DNA of 8,049 nucleotides from Thermoactinomyces intermedius. Lineage in GTDB: Bacteria; Bacillota; Bacilli; Thermoactinomycetales; Thermoactinomycetaceae. Position 1 is the first letter of the stretch. Each line of letters starts with the position of its first letter. The position numbers and the translations under genes are program-made. The stretch lies in NCBI RefSeq assembly GCF_016055025.1, contig NZ_JAECVW010000017.1; one strand, written 5' to 3'. The notes under the pieces were generated by a model. The model was not told the origin of the DNA. It saw nothing but the letters and a program-made list of their open reading frames with translations, and ran no database searches. This document shows positions 6,776 through 8,049 of this stretch, one piece after another.

Positions 6776-7921
6776 ATGTTTCGAAAATGTGTGGTGGCCG
6801 GGGTTTTCTGGAGCTTGTTCCTGTTGGTTTTGCCGGCGCAGGGGATGGCTCAGGAATCCTGCCGGAAGTTGGAGCCGGATGTTTGTCGTGCTGTTGGGCA
6901 AGTGATGAAACAAAAGGAGCAGGCCGTTCACAGCCGGAAACTTGACCTGTTTCTCCAAACCATCGATGCTGAAAATACGTTTTACAGGCAAGAGCAGAAG
7001 CGTTGGTTTCAAGATGCGATGAAAGAGGTGGATCCGGATTCTTTTCATTTGAATGTGCTGTCTGTGATGCCGGATCGGGACAAGACGGTGTGCGCCGTGG
7101 TGGAACAGGTTTATTCAGCCAAGGGAGAACCGGTGAGTGTCCGGTGGCCGGTCCGGTTGCGTCTGACACCCCGGGGGTGGAAAGAGTCGGACTTGGCTTT
7201 TGAACAATGGGGAGACCAAAAGATCACGGTTTATTACTCGGATCCGGCTTTAAAGATGAATGCACAGATTGCTTATCATACCTTGAAAAAAGCCGCCGGC
7301 AAACTGCAAAAGCGTTTGGATTGGCATCCGCAAAAAATGGAAGTGAAGCTGTATCATGATTCCGAGTGGTTTCGTCAGTCGGTGAAACCTTCATTGCCCC
7401 GGTGGGCCGGAGGATGGCATGAGGCCAATCAATCCATCAAGTTTTTTGCCGGACGCACGGCACCGGATCAACTGGCTTTCGGAATGATCCATGAACTGGC
7501 GCACCAGGCGGTGAGTGATTTGACCAATGATAACGCCGCTTACTGGTTACAGGAAGGGGCAGCGATGTACTATGAAGCGCATTTGATGCCGGAGCTTCAT
7601 GTGAATCATCATGTGGAATTATTGGAGAGAACGTGGCCGCTTGCGGATCTGGAAAACACGCCGTTGGAAAAATTGCCGGCTGAAAAAGCACACCAATATT
7701 ATTTAAACAGTTATGTCCGGTACAGGCAGTTGGTCGGACAATTCGGGGAGGAAGGGATCCAAAAACTCTTTGCCCGATTGAAAAAGTTCCCTTATATCGA
7801 TGAGGAGAGCGAACCGAAAAGAAAGCAGCTCAATCAAAGGACCCGCATAGCATTATCGGAGGTTTTTTGTAACGGAGAAAAAAATTTAAAAAAAGGTGTT
7901 GACTTGTGTCGGGGAAGATGA
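6776..7921 (+). CDS. Secreted zinc metallopeptidase, peptidase MA-like
   Basis: This 381-residue protein has a signal peptide: basic MFRK, a hydrophobic core at about 6-20, and a likely cut after AQGMA (about residue 25). There is no lipobox, so it is probably released or wall-associated. After a linker and a region at about 30-145 that resembles a secretion-side accessory domain, the catalytic region holds HELAH (239-243) and WLQEGAA with Glu260, the gluzincin zinc-site pattern HExxH plus a downstream Glu typical of the peptidase MA family (PF13485). The substrate is unknown. The start is secure: AAAGGAGGA lies 6 bases ahead of the ATG. The gene follows the purine operon terminator, and I see no clear promoter of its own. 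The last 15-20 residues (GEKNLKKGVDLCRGR) are encoded by the UP element and -35 box of the rrn promoter, so the natural C-terminus may have been altered by a rearrangement. Confidence 0.85.
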   Translation: MFRKCVVAGVFWSLFLLVLPAQGMAQESCRKLEPDVCRAVGQVMKQKEQAVHSRKLDLFLQTIDAENTFYRQEQKRWFQDAMKEVDPDSFHLNVLSVMPDRDKTVCAVVEQVYSAKGEPVSVRWPVRLRLTPRGWKESDLAFEQWGDQKITVYYSDPALKMNAQIAYHTLKKAAGKLQKRLDWHPQKMEVKLYHDSEWFRQSVKPSLPRWAGGWHEANQSIKFFAGRTAPDQLAFGMIHELAHQAVSDLTNDNAAYWLQEGAAMYYEAHLMPELHVNHHVELLERTWPLADLENTPLEKLPAEKAHQYYLNSYVRYRQLVGQFGEEGIQKLFARLKKFPYIDEESEPKRKQLNQRTRIALSEVFCNGEKNLKKGVDLCRGR

Positions 7922-7927
7922 TAATAT
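7878..7927 (+). promoter_or_regulatory. rRNA operon promoter with UP element
   Basis: TTGACT (7899-7904), a 17-base spacer and TAATAT (7922-7927) form a strong sigma-A promoter, with a likely start at G7935. Directly upstream lies AAAAAAATTTAAAAAAA (7878-7894), placed where the alpha-subunit UP element binds. Such A/T tracts are standard in high-output rrn promoters. The -35 box and spacer are inside the upstream peptidase reading frame, and the -10 box begins one base after its stop codon. Confidence 0.88.
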
Positions 7928-7934
7928 CATATTT

Positions 7935-8035
7935 GTCGCCGCGAGAGAGTGGCACAAACAAAGTGAAATGAAGTGTTCCTTGAAAACTGAAGAGTGAAGA
8001 CATGACTCGTTAATTCTTGAGAGTTCATATCAAAC
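7935..8035 (+). ncRNA. rrn leader with boxA-like antitermination site
   Basis: This is the transcribed leader between the rrn promoter and 16S rRNA. TGTTCCTTGAAAACTGAAG (7974-7992) resembles the Bacillus rrn boxA, where Nus factors load to prevent premature termination. ATGACTC (8002-8008) can pair with GAGTTCAT (8021-8028) with one bulged base, forming a hairpin just ahead of the 16S 5' end that may take part in processing. No second promoter is seen in this leader. Confidence 0.7.
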
Positions 8036-8049
8036 TTTTTTGGAGAGTT
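8036..8049 (+). rRNA. rrs: 16S ribosomal RNA, first bases only
   Basis: The last bases (TTTTTTGGAGAGTT) match the 5' end of bacterial 16S rRNA, which in Bacillus reads ...GGAGAGTTTGATCCTGGCTC. The window cuts the gene here. The exact mature 5' end may shift by one or two bases. The rrn promoter and boxA-bearing leader upstream support the call. Confidence 0.88.

Overview
The window looks like chromosomal DNA from a low-to-mid GC, Gram-positive member of the Bacillota (class Bacilli). The evidence is strong AGGAGG-type ribosome binding sites, a namA/YqjM-type old yellow enzyme, a guanine riboswitch in front of guaA, the guaA-pbuG gene order also found in Bacillus, and an rrn promoter and leader of Bacillus type. 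Codon use and the protein sequences would suit a Thermoactinomycetaceae-like genome, but that placement is an inference.

Layout. Positions 1-845 hold the 3' end of a polymorphic toxin gene (type 17-like C-terminal toxin domain) and, 11 bases later, a small gene in the immunity position. From about 110 to 1230 the DNA is clearly more AT-rich than the rest, as expected for an exchangeable toxin/immunity cassette. Positions 846-1399 are non-coding or degraded and contain one hairpin terminator. Positions 1400-2004 hold a gene of unknown function, possibly another immunity-type gene, whose reading frame is broken at a run of six T. Positions 2005-2316 are gene-poor and may contain a small gene remnant. 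A bidirectional terminator at 2317-2353 separates this region from namA (2352-3374, minus strand), an FMN-dependent NADPH dehydrogenase.

The best resolved part is the purine module at 3511-6723: a sigma-A promoter, a guanine riboswitch aptamer, an intrinsic terminator, guaA (GMP synthase), pbuG-like (purine permease) and a closing terminator. The 3' strand of aptamer helix P1 (3627-3634) is complementary to the terminator (3723-3730). This gives a complete OFF-switch model: excess guanine stops both GMP synthesis and purine uptake.

Positions 6776-7921 encode a secreted zinc metallopeptidase of the peptidase MA type. The 3' end of its reading frame runs through an A/T-tract UP element and the -35 box of an rRNA operon promoter. 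The window ends in the rrn leader and the first bases of 16S rRNA.

I found no CRISPR array, insertion sequence, tRNA or clearly new multi-gene system. The points most worth checking are the toxin/immunity cassette, the frameshifted neighbour, the riboswitch wiring, the unusual permease residues and the rrn promoter inside a coding region.
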